In this document: one piece after another, positions 1 to 8,517 of the stretch
How the letters are laid out: every line of letters begins with the position of its first letter
Position numbering within the stretch: the first letter of the stretch is position 1
DNA from: Streptomyces fragilis
GTDB taxonomy: Bacteria; Actinomycetota; Actinomycetes; Streptomycetales; Streptomycetaceae
Assembly (NCBI RefSeq): GCF_003112515.1
Contig: NZ_BEVZ01000011.1
Location: 47,499 to 111,498, forward strand
DNA length: 64,000 nucleotides
Reading direction: 5' to 3'
The notes under the pieces: generated by a model
Seen by the model: the letters and a program-made list of their open reading frames with translations, nothing else
The model's database searches: none
What the model was told of the DNA's origin: nothing
Translations under genes and position numbers: made by a program

Positions 1-20
1 GGGACGGGCGGCGGCGGAGA

Positions 21-48
21 CCCCGGCGGCCGGGACGGGCCGCCGGGG
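21..48. terminator. GC-rich hairpin before rsmB
   Basis: An 11-bp perfect stem (21-31 with 38-48) and a 6-nt loop lie ahead of rsmB. There is no T-run, which is common for Streptomyces terminators. It probably ends a gene left of the window. Positions 1-135 otherwise show no credible coding frame. Confidence 0.45.
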
Positions 49-135
49 GAGCGGGGCGCGGCGGGCCGCGGGTCCGCGGGCCGTAGTCTGGGGACGTACC
101 ACCTTCTCGATGACCCGATCCGGAGCACCTTTTTC

Positions 136-1566
136 GTGAGCGACCCCTCCCGCCGCCCCCGCAGGCCCGCCAAGCCGTACCGCCGGCCCCAGAAGGACCC
201 GGTCCGCGTCCTCGCCTTCGAGGCGCTGCGCGCCGTCGACGAGCGGGACGCGTACGCCAACCTGGTCCTGCCGCCGCTGCTGCGCAAGGCCCGCGAGAAG
301 GAGGGCTTCGACGGCCGCGACGCCGCCCTCGCCACCGAGCTCGTCTACGGCACGCTGCGCCGCCAGGGCACCTACGACGCGATCATCGCGGACTGCGTCG
401 ACCGGCCGCTGCGCGAGGTGGACCCGCCGGTGCTCGACGTGCTGTCGCTCGGCGCGCACCAGCTGCTGGGCACCCGGATCCCGCCGCACGCGGCGGTCTC
501 CGCCACCGTGGAGCTGGCCCGCGTGGTGCTCGGCGACGGCCGCGCCAAGTTCGTCAACGCCGTGCTGCGCAAGATCGCCCGGCACGACCTCGACGGCTGG
601 CTGGAGCAGGTCGCCCCGCCCTACGACGAGGACCCGGAGGACCACCTCGCCGTGGTCCACTCCCACCCCCGCTGGGTGGTCTCCGCGCTGTGGGACTCGC
701 TGGGCGGCGGCCGGGCCGGCGTCGAGGAGCTGCTGGCCGCGGACAACGAGCGGCCCGAGGTGACCCTGGTGGCGCGCCCCGGGCGGGCCACCGCGGCCGA
801 GCTGCTGGAGTCGCTGGAGGAGGAGGCCGCCGCGCCGGGGCGCTGGTCCCCGTACGCGGTGCGGCTCACCGAGGGCGGCGAGCCCGGGGCGGTGGAGGCC
901 GTGCGCGAGGGCCGCGCGGGCGTCCAGGACGAGGGCAGCCAGCTGGTCGCCCTGGCGCTGGCCAACGCGCCGCTGGAGGGCCCCGACAAGGCGTGGCTGG
1001 ACGGCTGCGCGGGCCCCGGCGGCAAGGCGGCGCTGCTCGCCGGGCTGGCCGCCGAGCGCGGCGCCGTGCTGCTCGCCTCCGAGAAGCAGCCCCACCGGGC
1101 CGGCCTGGTCGCCCGGGCGCTGGAGGGCAACCCCGGCCCGTACCAGGTGATCGCCGCCGACGGGACGCGCCCGCCGTGGCGTCCCGGCTCGTTCGACCGC
1201 GTCCTGATGGACGTGCCGTGCACCGGTCTGGGCGCGCTGCGGCGCCGCCCGGAGGCCCGCTGGCGCCGGCGGCCCGAGGACCTCGACGGCTTCGCCCCGC
1301 TGCAGCGGGCGCTGCTGCGCACCGCGCTGGAATCGGTCCGGGTCGGCGGGGTCGTCGGCTACGTGACCTGCTCCCCGCACCTCGCGGAGACCCGCGCCGT
1401 CGTCGACGACGTGCTCAAGCAGCACGCCGGCGAGGCCGAACTCCTCGACGCGCGGCCCCTGTTGCCGGGTGTGGCCGACCTCGGGGAAGGGCCCGACGTC
1501 CAGCTCTGGCCGCACCTGCACGGCACCGACGCGATGTATCTGGCGCTGCTGCGCCGCCTCGCGTAA
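136..1566 (+). CDS. rsmB: 16S rRNA (cytosine-5-)-methyltransferase RsmB
   Basis: A 476-residue RsmB/Sun/Fmu-family enzyme, which methylates C967 (E. coli numbering) of 16S rRNA using S-adenosylmethionine. The N-terminal ~150 residues match the NusB-like RNA-binding domain (RVLAFEALRAVDERDAYANL). The C-terminal Rossmann methyltransferase has a GCAGPGGKAALLA SAM-binding loop near residue 292. Both family cysteines are present: C362 in DVPCTGLG and C412 in TCSPHLAE. In this family one forms the covalent cytosine adduct and the other helps release it. Length is normal. The GTG at 136 is chosen because the basic, Pro/Arg-rich leader is typical of actinobacterial members. No strong ribosome site is visible. 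The next gene, rpe, is 109 nt downstream on the same strand. Confidence 0.95.
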   Translation: MSDPSRRPRRPAKPYRRPQKDPVRVLAFEALRAVDERDAYANLVLPPLLRKAREKEGFDGRDAALATELVYGTLRRQGTYDAIIADCVDRPLREVDPPVLDVLSLGAHQLLGTRIPPHAAVSATVELARVVLGDGRAKFVNAVLRKIARHDLDGWLEQVAPPYDEDPEDHLAVVHSHPRWVVSALWDSLGGGRAGVEELLAADNERPEVTLVARPGRATAAELLESLEEEAAAPGRWSPYAVRLTEGGEPGAVEAVREGRAGVQDEGSQLVALALANAPLEGPDKAWLDGCAGPGGKAALLAGLAAERGAVLLASEKQPHRAGLVARALEGNPGPYQVIAADGTRPPWRPGSFDRVLMDVPCTGLGALRRRPEARWRRRPEDLDGFAPLQRALLRTALESVRVGGVVGYVTCSPHLAETRAVVDDVLKQHAGEAELLDARPLLPGVADLGEGPDVQLWPHLHGTDAMYLALLRRLA

Positions 1567-1675
1567 CGACCGCACCCGGGGCGCGCCCCCGACCGTGCCC
1601 GGAGACCGGCCCCGGGCGGAAAGTGGAAGGCCCCCGGATGCCGCCCGGGGGCCCGCTCCATGGCAGGCTGTGGGC

Positions 1676-2362
1676 ATGGCCGTGCAGATCAACCCGAGCA
1701 TCCTGTCCGCCGACTTCGCGCGCCTCGCCGACGAGGCGAAGGCGGTCGCCGGAGCCGACTGGCTCCACGTCGACGTGATGGACAACCACTTCGTGCCCAA
1801 CTTGACCCTCGGCGTGCCGGTGGTCGAGTCCCTGGCGCGGGCGACGGACACCCCGCTGGACTGTCACCTGATGATCGAGCAGCCCGACCGCTGGGCCCCG
1901 CAGTACGTGGAGGCCGGCGCCGGGTCCGTCACCTTCCACGTCGAGGCCGCCGCCGCGCCGGTGCGCCTCGCCCGCGAGATCCGCGCCAAGGGCGCCCGCG
2001 CCTCCATGGCGCTGCGCCCGGCCACGCCGATCGAGCCCTACGAGGACCTGCTCCCCGAGCTCGACATGCTGCTGATCATGACGGTCGAGCCCGGCTTCGG
2101 CGGCCAGGCATTCCTGGACATCATGCTGCCCAAGATCCGCCGCACCCGTGAGCTCATCACCAAGCACGGCCTGGAGCTCTGGCTGCAGATCGACGGCGGT
2201 GTCTCGGAGTCCACCATCGAGCGCTGCGCCGAGGCGGGCGCCGACGTGTTCGTGGCCGGTTCCGCGGTGTACAGCGCCGAGGACCCGGCCGAGGCGGTGC
2301 GGGCGCTGCGCGCCAAGGCGCAGGCGGCGACCGCCTCCGCGTCCTGGGCGTGCGCCCACTGA
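1676..2362 (+). CDS. rpe: ribulose-phosphate 3-epimerase
   Basis: A 228-residue cytosolic TIM-barrel enzyme interconverting D-ribulose 5-phosphate and D-xylulose 5-phosphate in the pentose phosphate pathway. Recognisable family blocks are the N-terminal INPSILSADFARL, the metal-site strand HVDVMDNHFVPN, DCHLMIEQPD, MTVEPGFGGQ, and the catalytic/phosphate loop LQIDGGV near residue 172. Length is typical of the family (about 220-230). The ATG at 1676 is chosen because the conserved IQINPSILSADF-type start follows directly. The open frame runs further upstream but that part has no family similarity. Cotranscription with rsmB is possible but not shown. Confidence 0.96.
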   Translation: MAVQINPSILSADFARLADEAKAVAGADWLHVDVMDNHFVPNLTLGVPVVESLARATDTPLDCHLMIEQPDRWAPQYVEAGAGSVTFHVEAAAAPVRLAREIRAKGARASMALRPATPIEPYEDLLPELDMLLIMTVEPGFGGQAFLDIMLPKIRRTRELITKHGLELWLQIDGGVSESTIERCAEAGADVFVAGSAVYSAEDPAEAVRALRAKAQAATASASWACAH

Positions 2363-2499
2363 ACCGCACCCGCCGCCCAGCGCCCGGCAGATGCCGGGCC
2401 AACGGAATGTGAACGACGCCGATCAAGGCGGATCCGCCCTGCCGCATCTGCGAGGATGGACGGCAGGTCCAAGATGTGAACAGCAGTGAGGAGAGCGCC

Positions 2500-3519
2500 G
2501 TGTCGGGTATGTCGGCGGGCCGGTCAGCCATGCGGATGGGTCCCGCTGAGCTGGTGCAGGCGGCGGCCATGGCCCGCCGCTTCTACCTCGAGGGCAAGTC
2601 CAAGATCCAGATCGCCGAGGAGTTCGGCGTGAGCCGCTTCAAGGTGGCGCGGGTGCTGGAGACCGCCCTCGAGAGGGACCTCGTGCGGATCGAGATCCGT
2701 GTCCCGGCCGAACTGGACGCGGAGCGCTCCGACGCGCTCCGGGCCCGGTACGGCCTGCGGCACGCCGTCGTGGTCGAGTCCCCCGCGGAGGCCCAGGACT
2801 CCCCGGACCCGGAGAACCTCGGCGAGGTCGCCGCGGACCTCCTCGGCGAGCTCATCGACGAGGGGGACGTCCTGGGTCTGGCGTGGGGCAGGTCCACCAT
2901 CCACATGGCGGCGGCGCTGAGCAAGCTGCCGCAGTGCACGGTGGTGCAGCTGACCGGCGTCTACGACGCCGGAACCGCCGAGCGCGGCTCGGTGGAGGCG
3001 GTGCGCCGCGCCGCCCAGGTGTCGGGCGGCGACGCCCACCCCATCTACGCGCCGATGCTGCTGCCCGACGTGGCCACCGCGGCCGCGCTGCGCAACCAGA
3101 CGGGCATCGCGCGGGCCTTCGAGTACTTCGACAAGGTCACCGTCGCCTGCGTCTCGATCGGTTCCTGGGACCCCGGCGTCTCCACGGTGCACGACATGCT
3201 CAGCGACGAGGAGCGGGAGCACTACGCCTCGCTGGGCGTCGCGGCGGAGATGTCGGCGCACCTGTTCGACGCGCAGGGCCGGCGGGTCGGCCGCGACCTG
3301 GGCGAGCGGTGCATCACGGTGAAGGCGGAGCAGCTGCGCCGCATCCCCGAGGTGGTCGCCATCGCCGGCGGCGCGCGCAAGGGCTCCGCCATCGACGCGG
3401 TGCTGCGCTCGGGGCTGGTCACCAGCCTGGTGACCGACACGTCGGCCGCCGACTACCTGCTGACCGCGGGTCCGACGCCGGCTCCCGCTCTCAACCGGGC
3501 CGACCCCGACGGCGTCTGA
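2500..3519 (+). CDS. SorC/DeoR-type sugar-binding transcriptional regulator
   Basis: A 339-residue cytosolic regulator. The N-terminal helix-turn-helix (ARRFYLEGKSKIQIAEEFGVSRFKVARVLE) is followed by a SorC-type sugar-phosphate-binding domain ending with the conserved GGARKGSAIDAVLRSGLVTSLVTD block, where family members bind phosphorylated sugars. I start at GTG 2500 because a clean GAGGAG (2488-2493) sits 6 nt upstream. A GTG at 2476 would add 8 residues but has no ribosome site. Its place after the pentose phosphate gene rpe suggests a pentose or sugar-phosphate effector, but that is inference. It is followed by a strong terminator hairpin, so it ends its transcription unit. Confidence 0.9.
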   Translation: MSGMSAGRSAMRMGPAELVQAAAMARRFYLEGKSKIQIAEEFGVSRFKVARVLETALERDLVRIEIRVPAELDAERSDALRARYGLRHAVVVESPAEAQDSPDPENLGEVAADLLGELIDEGDVLGLAWGRSTIHMAAALSKLPQCTVVQLTGVYDAGTAERGSVEAVRRAAQVSGGDAHPIYAPMLLPDVATAAALRNQTGIARAFEYFDKVTVACVSIGSWDPGVSTVHDMLSDEEREHYASLGVAAEMSAHLFDAQGRRVGRDLGERCITVKAEQLRRIPEVVAIAGGARKGSAIDAVLRSGLVTSLVTDTSAADYLLTAGPTPAPALNRADPDGV

Positions 3520-3548
3520 CGCCCTCACGGTCCCGCCCCCGTGCCGCT

Positions 3549-3583
3549 CCGGACGGCCCGCGCCCCAGGCGCGGGCCGTCCGG
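3549..3583. terminator. terminator after SorC-type regulator
   Basis: A 16-bp perfect stem (3549-3564 with 3568-3583) with a 3-nt loop lies 30 nt after the regulator's stop codon. There is no U-tract. Very stable, and probably ends the rpe/regulator unit. Confidence 0.75.
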
Positions 3584-3711
3584 CGTCCTCCCGGCGGCGG
3601 CTTTCGGCCAACCCTGCGCGGAAGACGCCGCCCGTGTTGTGCGGTCATGAACATGATCGCAAAATGGCCGGGTCGCCGGGACCGGGACCGCCGCGCGAGA
3701 GGGGACAGCGG

Positions 3712-3975
3712 ATGGAAGCGCACGGAGCCGAAACCGGAAGCCTCGACCTGCAGATCCTGGGCATGCTGCTCGAGGGATGCACCGACGCCACCGTCGCCCT
3801 GCGGCTGGGCATCGGGCAGCGGACCGTGCAGCGCCGCATCCGGCAGATGATGGACGCGGCGGGCGTCAACACCCGCATCCAGCTCGGCTGGCACGCCAGG
3901 GAACGCTTCCCCCACCTGCGCCGCCGCCGCACCGCCCGCGGCCCGCACGGCATTGGTAGGAAGATACAAGGCTGA
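3712..3975 (+). CDS. small LuxR-type helix-turn-helix protein
   Basis: An 87-residue protein that is almost entirely a helix-turn-helix of the LuxR/GerE kind: LDLQILGMLLEGCTDATVALRLGIGQRTVQRRIRQMMDAAGVNTRIQLGW reads as the recognition domain of NarL/LuxR regulators, followed by a basic tail. No receiver or ligand domain is present, so it may be a stand-alone DNA-binding protein. The ATG at 3712 has an excellent ribosome site (GAGAGGGGA at 3697-3705, 6 nt spacing), better than the in-frame ATG at 3664. It lies between terminated units and just before guaB1. Its target is unknown. Confidence 0.75.
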   Translation: MEAHGAETGSLDLQILGMLLEGCTDATVALRLGIGQRTVQRRIRQMMDAAGVNTRIQLGWHARERFPHLRRRRTARGPHGIGRKIQG

Positions 3976-4100
3976 AGATCGCACTTCCGGACGTTCTGTG
4001 GCTGGTTCTGCCCGCATCCGCCGGGGGAAACTGAAGTACGTGCCTTTTTCCCTCGGCGGTCCTCGCCGCAGGGCCGTATCTGTTCTTTCGGGATGTGCAC

Positions 4101-5543
4101 GTGCGATTCCTCAACGACGTCCAGCCGACGTACGACCTCACCTACGACGACGTCTTCATGGTTCCGAGCCGCTCCTCCGTCGGCTCCCGTCAGGCCGTCG
4201 ACCTCTCCGCTCCGGACGGCACCGGCACCACGGTCCCGCTGGTCGTCGCCAACATGACCGCCGTCGCGGGACGCCGCATGGCCGAGACCGTCGCCCGCCG
4301 GGGCGGGCTCGTGGTCATCCCGCAGGACATCCCGATCGAGGTCGTCACCGAGGTCGTCGGCTGGGTCAAGAGCCGCCACCTGGTGCTCGACACGCCGATC
4401 GTGCTCTCGCCGCACCAGACCGTCGCCGACGCGCTCTCGCTGCTGCCCAAGCGGGCCCACAACGCCGGCGTGGTCGTCGACGAGGACTACAAGCCGGTCG
4501 GCGTCGTCACCGACCGCGACCTCTCCGGCGTCGACCGCTTCACCCAGCTCGCCCAGGTCATGTCCCGTGACCTCCTGCTGCTGGACGCGGACATCGACCC
4601 CCGTGAGGCGTTCAACACCCTCGACCACGCCAACCGCCGCTACGCCCCCGCCGTTCACGCCGACGGCCGCCTGGCGGGCATCCTCACCCGCAAGGGCGCG
4701 CTGCGCGCCACCCTGTACACCCCCGCCGTCGACGCCCAGGGCCGGCTGCGCATCGCCGCGGCCGTCGGCATCAACGGGGACGTGGCGGGCAAGGCCAAGC
4801 AGCTGCTCGACGCCGGGATCGACACCCTGGTCATCGACACCGCGCACGGCCACCAGGAGTCGATGATCAACGCCGTCCGCACCGTCCGGGCGCTCGACCC
4901 CCAGGTGCCGATCGTCGCGGGCAACATCGTCTCCGCGCAGGGCGTGCGCGACCTGATCGAGGCGGGCGCCGACATCGTCAAGGTGGGCGTGGGCCCGGGC
5001 GCCATGTGCACCACCCGGATGATGACCGGCGTGGGACGCCCGCAGTTCTCCGCCGTCCTGGAGTGCGCCGCCGAGGCGAAGAAGCACGGCAAGCACGTCT
5101 GGGCCGACGGCGGCGTCCGTCACCCGCGCGACGTGGCGATGGCCCTGGCGGCCGGGGCCTCCAACGTGATGATCGGCTCCTGGTTCGCCGGCACCTACGA
5201 GTCCCCGGGCGACCTCCAGCAGGCCCCCGACGGGCGCTACTACAAGGAGTCCTTCGGCATGGCCTCCGCCCGCGCGGTCGCCAACCGCACCTCGGAGGAG
5301 TCCGCGTACGACCGCGCCCGCAAGGGCCTGTTCGAGGAGGGCATTTCGACCTCGCGGATGTTCCTCGACCCGCAGCGGCCGGGCGTGGAGGACCTCATCG
5401 ACTCCGTCGTCGCGGGCGTCCGCTCCTCCTGCACCTACGCGGGCGCGGGCGACCTGGCGGAGTTCGCCGACAAGGCCGTCGTCGGCGTCCAGAGCGCCGC
5501 CGGCTACGCCGAGGGCAAGCCGCTGCACGCCAGCTGGAGCTAA
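4101..5543 (+). CDS. guaB1: GuaB1-family IMP dehydrogenase-like enzyme (probable GMP reductase)
   Basis: A 480-residue IMPDH/GMP-reductase superfamily protein with a barrel interrupted by a CBS pair (about residues 95-205). The catalytic loop GPGAMCTTRMMTGVGRPQ carries the nucleophile C303. Actinobacteria keep a canonical IMPDH elsewhere, and the GuaB1 paralogue of mycobacteria has been characterised as a CBS-regulated GMP reductase, so GMP + NADPH to IMP + ammonia is the likelier reaction. Other frame-compatible names are IMP dehydrogenase-like protein. I start at GTG 4101 because GGGA (4090-4093) is 7 nt upstream. The GTG at 4095 would leave no room for that site. It stands alone on the + strand before an Lrp regulator. 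Confidence 0.85.
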   Translation: MRFLNDVQPTYDLTYDDVFMVPSRSSVGSRQAVDLSAPDGTGTTVPLVVANMTAVAGRRMAETVARRGGLVVIPQDIPIEVVTEVVGWVKSRHLVLDTPIVLSPHQTVADALSLLPKRAHNAGVVVDEDYKPVGVVTDRDLSGVDRFTQLAQVMSRDLLLLDADIDPREAFNTLDHANRRYAPAVHADGRLAGILTRKGALRATLYTPAVDAQGRLRIAAAVGINGDVAGKAKQLLDAGIDTLVIDTAHGHQESMINAVRTVRALDPQVPIVAGNIVSAQGVRDLIEAGADIVKVGVGPGAMCTTRMMTGVGRPQFSAVLECAAEAKKHGKHVWADGGVRHPRDVAMALAAGASNVMIGSWFAGTYESPGDLQQAPDGRYYKESFGMASARAVANRTSEESAYDRARKGLFEEGISTSRMFLDPQRPGVEDLIDSVVAGVRSSCTYAGAGDLAEFADKAVVGVQSAAGYAEGKPLHASWS

Positions 5544-5590
5544 TCTGTTCTACTGCCCGTACCACCCCGTACGGAAGTGACCTTCGCACC

Positions 5591-6055
5591 TTGCTGAACG
5601 AGCTCGACGAACGCATCGTGCGCGCCCTCGCCGAGGACGCGCGCCGGTCCTACGCCGACATCGGCCAGACGGTCGGCCTGTCCGCCCCCGCCGTGAAACG
5701 GCGGGTGGACCGGCTGCGGGCGACCGGAGTGATCACCGGGTTCACGGTCCGCGTGGACCCGGCGGCGCTCGGCTGGGCCACCGAGGGCCTGGTGGAGGTC
5801 TACTGCCGCGGCAACACCTCGCCGGAGACCATCCGGCGCGGGCTCGAGCGCTATCCCGAGGTCGTGTCCGCCTCCACCGTCACCGGGGAGGCGGACGCGG
5901 TCGTCCAGGTGTTCGCCGCGGACATGCGCCACTTCGAGCAGGTGCTGGAGCGGATCGCGGGGGAGCCGTTCGTCGAGCGGACCAAGTCCGTGCTCGTGCT
6001 CTCCCCGCTTCTGCGGCGCTTCTCCGGCGGATCCGGACTACCCTCGACGGTATGA
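5591..6055 (+). CDS. Lrp/AsnC family transcriptional regulator
   Basis: A 154-residue Lrp/AsnC regulator. The N-terminal winged helix (LDERIVRALAEDARRSYADIGQTVGLSAPAVKRRVDRL) is followed by the RAM/AsnC ligand-binding domain (VVSASTVTGEADAVVQVFAADM, then PFVERTKSVLVLSPL). Such proteins form octamers that sense amino acids. The TTG at 5591 gives the family start MLNELDE. Its stop overlaps an ATG at 6052 that reads toward the exporter gene. The amino-acid monooxygenase/amidase pair follows at 7.6-10.2 kb, so this is the obvious candidate regulator of that pair and of the direct repeats at 7421-7480. Confidence 0.85.
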   Translation: MLNELDERIVRALAEDARRSYADIGQTVGLSAPAVKRRVDRLRATGVITGFTVRVDPAALGWATEGLVEVYCRGNTSPETIRRGLERYPEVVSASTVTGEADAVVQVFAADMRHFEQVLERIAGEPFVERTKSVLVLSPLLRRFSGGSGLPSTV

Positions 6056-6120
6056 AGCGCCGACGACATTGACCTGACTCCGCCACCGCGACGGCCGGCA
6101 CGCGCCGTCTGACGGCGGCT

Positions 6121-7416
6121 TTGTACGGCTACTCCTTCCTGGGCGACTGCGTCGCCCTGTACCCGGTGTACGCGCTGCTCTTCGCCGACACCGGGCTGTC
6201 CACGGGACAGATCTCCACGCTCTTCGCCCTCTGGTCCCTGACCGGAGTCCTCGCCGAGGCGCCCTCCGGTGTGCTGGCCGACGCGTGGTCCCGGCGCGCC
6301 CTGCTGCGCGCCGGTCCGCTGCTGACGGCGGCCGGTTTCGCCCTGTGGGTCCTGGCGCCCTCCTTCTGGTCGTTCGCCGCCGGCTTCGTGCTGTGGGGCC
6401 TGGGCGGTTCGTTCTCCTCCGGCGCCCTGGAGGCGCTGGTCCACGACGAACTCGAGCGGGCGGGTGCGGTGCGGACCTACCCGGCGGTCATGGGCCGCGC
6501 CCGCACCGCCGAAGTGCTCGGCGTCGTCGTCTCGATGGCCGCGGCCGGTCCGCTCCTGCGGGCGGGCGGCTTCGCGCTGGTCGGCGCGGCGTCGGTGGCG
6601 GCGTGCCTGCTGACGGCGGTGGCGGCGCACGCGATGCCGGAGGGGCTACGGGAGCCGGACGCGTCCGGCGGGGACGGCGTGACCGGGGATGGTGGCACCG
6701 GGGACGGCGTGACCGCGCATGGTGGCACCGGAGACGGCGGGACCGCGAGCGGCGCGGCCGGGGAGCGGGGTTCCGAGGAGGACGGCGGGACCACGAGCAG
6801 CGGGGCCGGGGAGTGGGGTTCCGGGGAGGACGGCGGGGCCCGGGTCCGGCTGCGGCGGTGGCCGGTGGGCGCGGTGCTGCTGGTGCCGGCGGTGGCCGGC
6901 GTATGGGGCGCGCTCGACGAGTACACACCGCTGCTGATCCGTGAGGCGGGGGCGGGTGACGGCGAGGCGTCCTGGTACCTGCTGGTGATCTGGGCGGGCG
7001 CGGCGGCCGGCGGACTGCTGGCGGCACCCGTGGAGCGCCGGTTCGGACCGGGGAGCCGGGGGCGCGGACGCGGGCGACGGGGACTGGCAGTGCTGCTGCT
7101 CGCCTCCGCCGGGCTGCTGGCGGCGGGCGCGGCGTGCGGCTCGCCACCGGGGACGGCGGCGCTGGTGGGGGCCGCCTTCGCCGGGTTCCAGCTGGCGACG
7201 GTGCTGGCGGACGCGGCGCTGCAGGCGGCGATCCGGGGGCCGGGACGGGCGACCGTCACCTCCGTCGCGGGGATGGGCACCGACCTCGCCGTGATCGTGA
7301 CCTACGCGGCCTACGGCGTCCTCTCCCTGTCGCACGGTGGCACCTTCGCCCTCCTCGCCACCGCCTACGCGGTCCCCGCCGCCCTGCTGCTCCTCCACCG
7401 CCGGTCCGTGCGGTGA
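6121..7416 (+). CDS. MFS transporter (start uncertain, in-frame TGA upstream)
   Basis: A roughly 431-residue major facilitator protein. The N-terminal half shows TM1 (YALLFADTGLSTGQISTLFALWSLTGV) and the MFS motif A region (GVLADAWSRRALLRAG). The C-terminal half starts at RWPVGAVLLVPAVAGVWGALDEYTPLL. The central cytoplasmic loop (about residues 180-240) is an unusual Gly/Asp/Thr repeat tract encoded by repetitive DNA (6665-6840). The TTG at 6121 is only one option. The natural position would be the ATG at 6052, overlapping the Lrp gene's stop and in the same frame, but an in-frame TGA at 6070 stops it after six codons. It may be an early indel or a late alternative start (CTG 6109 or TTG 6121). 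Substrate unknown; amino acids or amines fit the neighbours. Confidence 0.75.
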   Translation: MYGYSFLGDCVALYPVYALLFADTGLSTGQISTLFALWSLTGVLAEAPSGVLADAWSRRALLRAGPLLTAAGFALWVLAPSFWSFAAGFVLWGLGGSFSSGALEALVHDELERAGAVRTYPAVMGRARTAEVLGVVVSMAAAGPLLRAGGFALVGAASVAACLLTAVAAHAMPEGLREPDASGGDGVTGDGGTGDGVTAHGGTGDGGTASGAAGERGSEEDGGTTSSGAGEWGSGEDGGARVRLRRWPVGAVLLVPAVAGVWGALDEYTPLLIREAGAGDGEASWYLLVIWAGAAAGGLLAAPVERRFGPGSRGRGRGRRGLAVLLLASAGLLAAGAACGSPPGTAALVGAAFAGFQLATVLADAALQAAIRGPGRATVTSVAGMGTDLAVIVTYAAYGVLSLSHGGTFALLATAYAVPAALLLLHRRSVR

Positions 7417-7420
7417 AGGG

Positions 7421-7480
7421 CGCAACGAATCGCCGGGACGGGCGGGGAACACGCAACGTTTCGGGCGGTTGTCCGCAACG
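7421..7480 (+). promoter_or_regulatory. three phased CGCAACG direct repeats (operator candidate)
   Basis: Perfect CGCAACG copies begin at 7421, 7452 and 7474, that is 31 and 22 nt apart, close to three and two DNA helical turns. They lie directly upstream of a promoter-like pair before davA. Lrp-type regulators bind phased sites, and an Lrp gene lies at 5591, so this is a candidate activator site. Seen in sequence; regulator assignment is inference. Confidence 0.5.
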
Positions 7481-7488
7481 GATGCGTA

Positions 7489-7518
7489 TTGTCCGCCCCG
7501 AGCCGCGGACCGTACTGT
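7489..7518 (+). promoter_or_regulatory. promoter candidate for davA-davB-like genes
   Basis: TTGTCC (7489-7494) and TACTGT (7513-7518) are separated by 18 nt, a reasonable vegetative promoter. Transcription would start near 7525, about 45 nt before the amidase ATG. Confidence 0.45.
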
Positions 7519-7571
7519 CGTGGGCGCGGCGAAACCGCAGCTCACCCCACCTTCCCGTCGGAGACCCCGTC

Positions 7572-8432
7572 ATGCGCACCGCCCTGCTCCAAAGCTCCGG
7601 CCGCCCCGGCGAGGTCGACGCGAACCTGCGTGCCCTCGAGGCCGCGGCCGCCCGCGCCGCCCGCGCGGGGGCGGAGCTGATCGCAGCGCCGGAGATGTTC
7701 CTGACCGGCTACGCGATCGGCGACGACGTCCCGCGGCTGGCCGAGCCCGCCGACGGCCCGTCGGCCCGGGCCCTCGCCGCCGTCGCGGCCCGCCACGGCA
7801 TCGCGATCGCCTACGGCTACCCGGAGCGCGACGGCGCGCACGTGTACAACTCCGTGCAGTTGATCTCCGCGGCCGGCACCCCGCTGGCCAACTACCGCAA
7901 GACGCACCTCTACGGCGACTTCGAACGCGCCCACTTCACCCCCGGCGACACCCCCGTCGTCCAGGCCCGCCTCGGCTCGCTCACCGTGGGGTTGCTGATC
8001 TGCTACGACGTGGAGTTCCCGGAGAACACCCGGGGCCACGCGCTGGCCGGCACCGACCTCCTCCTGGTGCCCACCGCCCTGATGCACCCGTACCGGTTCG
8101 TGGCCGACTCCGTGGTCCCGGTGCGGGCGTTCGAGAACCAGATGTACGTCGCGTACGTCAACCGCACCGGTTCGGAGGGGGAGTTCCGGTTCGTCGGGCT
8201 CTCGACGGTGGCCGCCCCGGACGGCGTCGTCACGGCCCGGGCCGGTGAGGACGAGGAACTGCTCCTGGCCGACCTCGACCCGCTGCTCCCGGCCGCCTCG
8301 CGCAAGGTCAACCCCTATCTTGAGGACCGCCGCCCCGGCCTCTACGGCTCCCTGGCCACGACCGCCACGATCGCCGAGCCCGCCACGATCGCCGAGCCCG
8401 CCGGGACCGCCGAGCGCACCGGCACCGTCTGA
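7572..8432 (+). CDS. nitrilase-superfamily amidase, DavA-like
   Basis: A 286-residue carbon-nitrogen hydrolase with the complete catalytic triad: E41 (APEMFLTGY), K110 (YRKTHLYGDFE) and C144 (LLICYDVEFPEN). From memory, blocks such as PEMFLTGY.IG, ADGPSA, YGYPERD..VYNSVQLI and NYRKTHL closely resemble Pseudomonas DavA, the 5-aminovaleramide amidase of lysine catabolism. With the DavB-like monooxygenase just downstream (85 nt gap) it likely hydrolyses the acid amide made by that enzyme to a carboxylate plus ammonia. GGAG at 7559-7562 sets the ATG. The C-terminus ends in an Ala/Thr/Glu repeat tail (ATIAEPATIAEPAGTAE) not needed for the fold. The amino-acid substrate is not certain. Confidence 0.85.
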   Translation: MRTALLQSSGRPGEVDANLRALEAAAARAARAGAELIAAPEMFLTGYAIGDDVPRLAEPADGPSARALAAVAARHGIAIAYGYPERDGAHVYNSVQLISAAGTPLANYRKTHLYGDFERAHFTPGDTPVVQARLGSLTVGLLICYDVEFPENTRGHALAGTDLLLVPTALMHPYRFVADSVVPVRAFENQMYVAYVNRTGSEGEFRFVGLSTVAAPDGVVTARAGEDEELLLADLDPLLPAASRKVNPYLEDRRPGLYGSLATTATIAEPATIAEPAGTAERTGTV

Positions 8433-8517
8433 TCCACCCGCGCCGCCGCACCGCCGCCGCCCTGCCGCACCTCCCCGCCCCCGCCCCGTCAGCAGCATCC
8501 ACAGGAGTCCGCACCCG

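Noticed and set aside
2038..2472. Minus-strand frame across the rpe end.
   Set aside because: Shadow of rpe with no motif, no ribosome site and no promoter.
3645..5528. A 627-codon minus-strand open frame opposite guaB1.
   Set aside because: Low-complexity shadow of guaB1; the + strand protein has clear family motifs.
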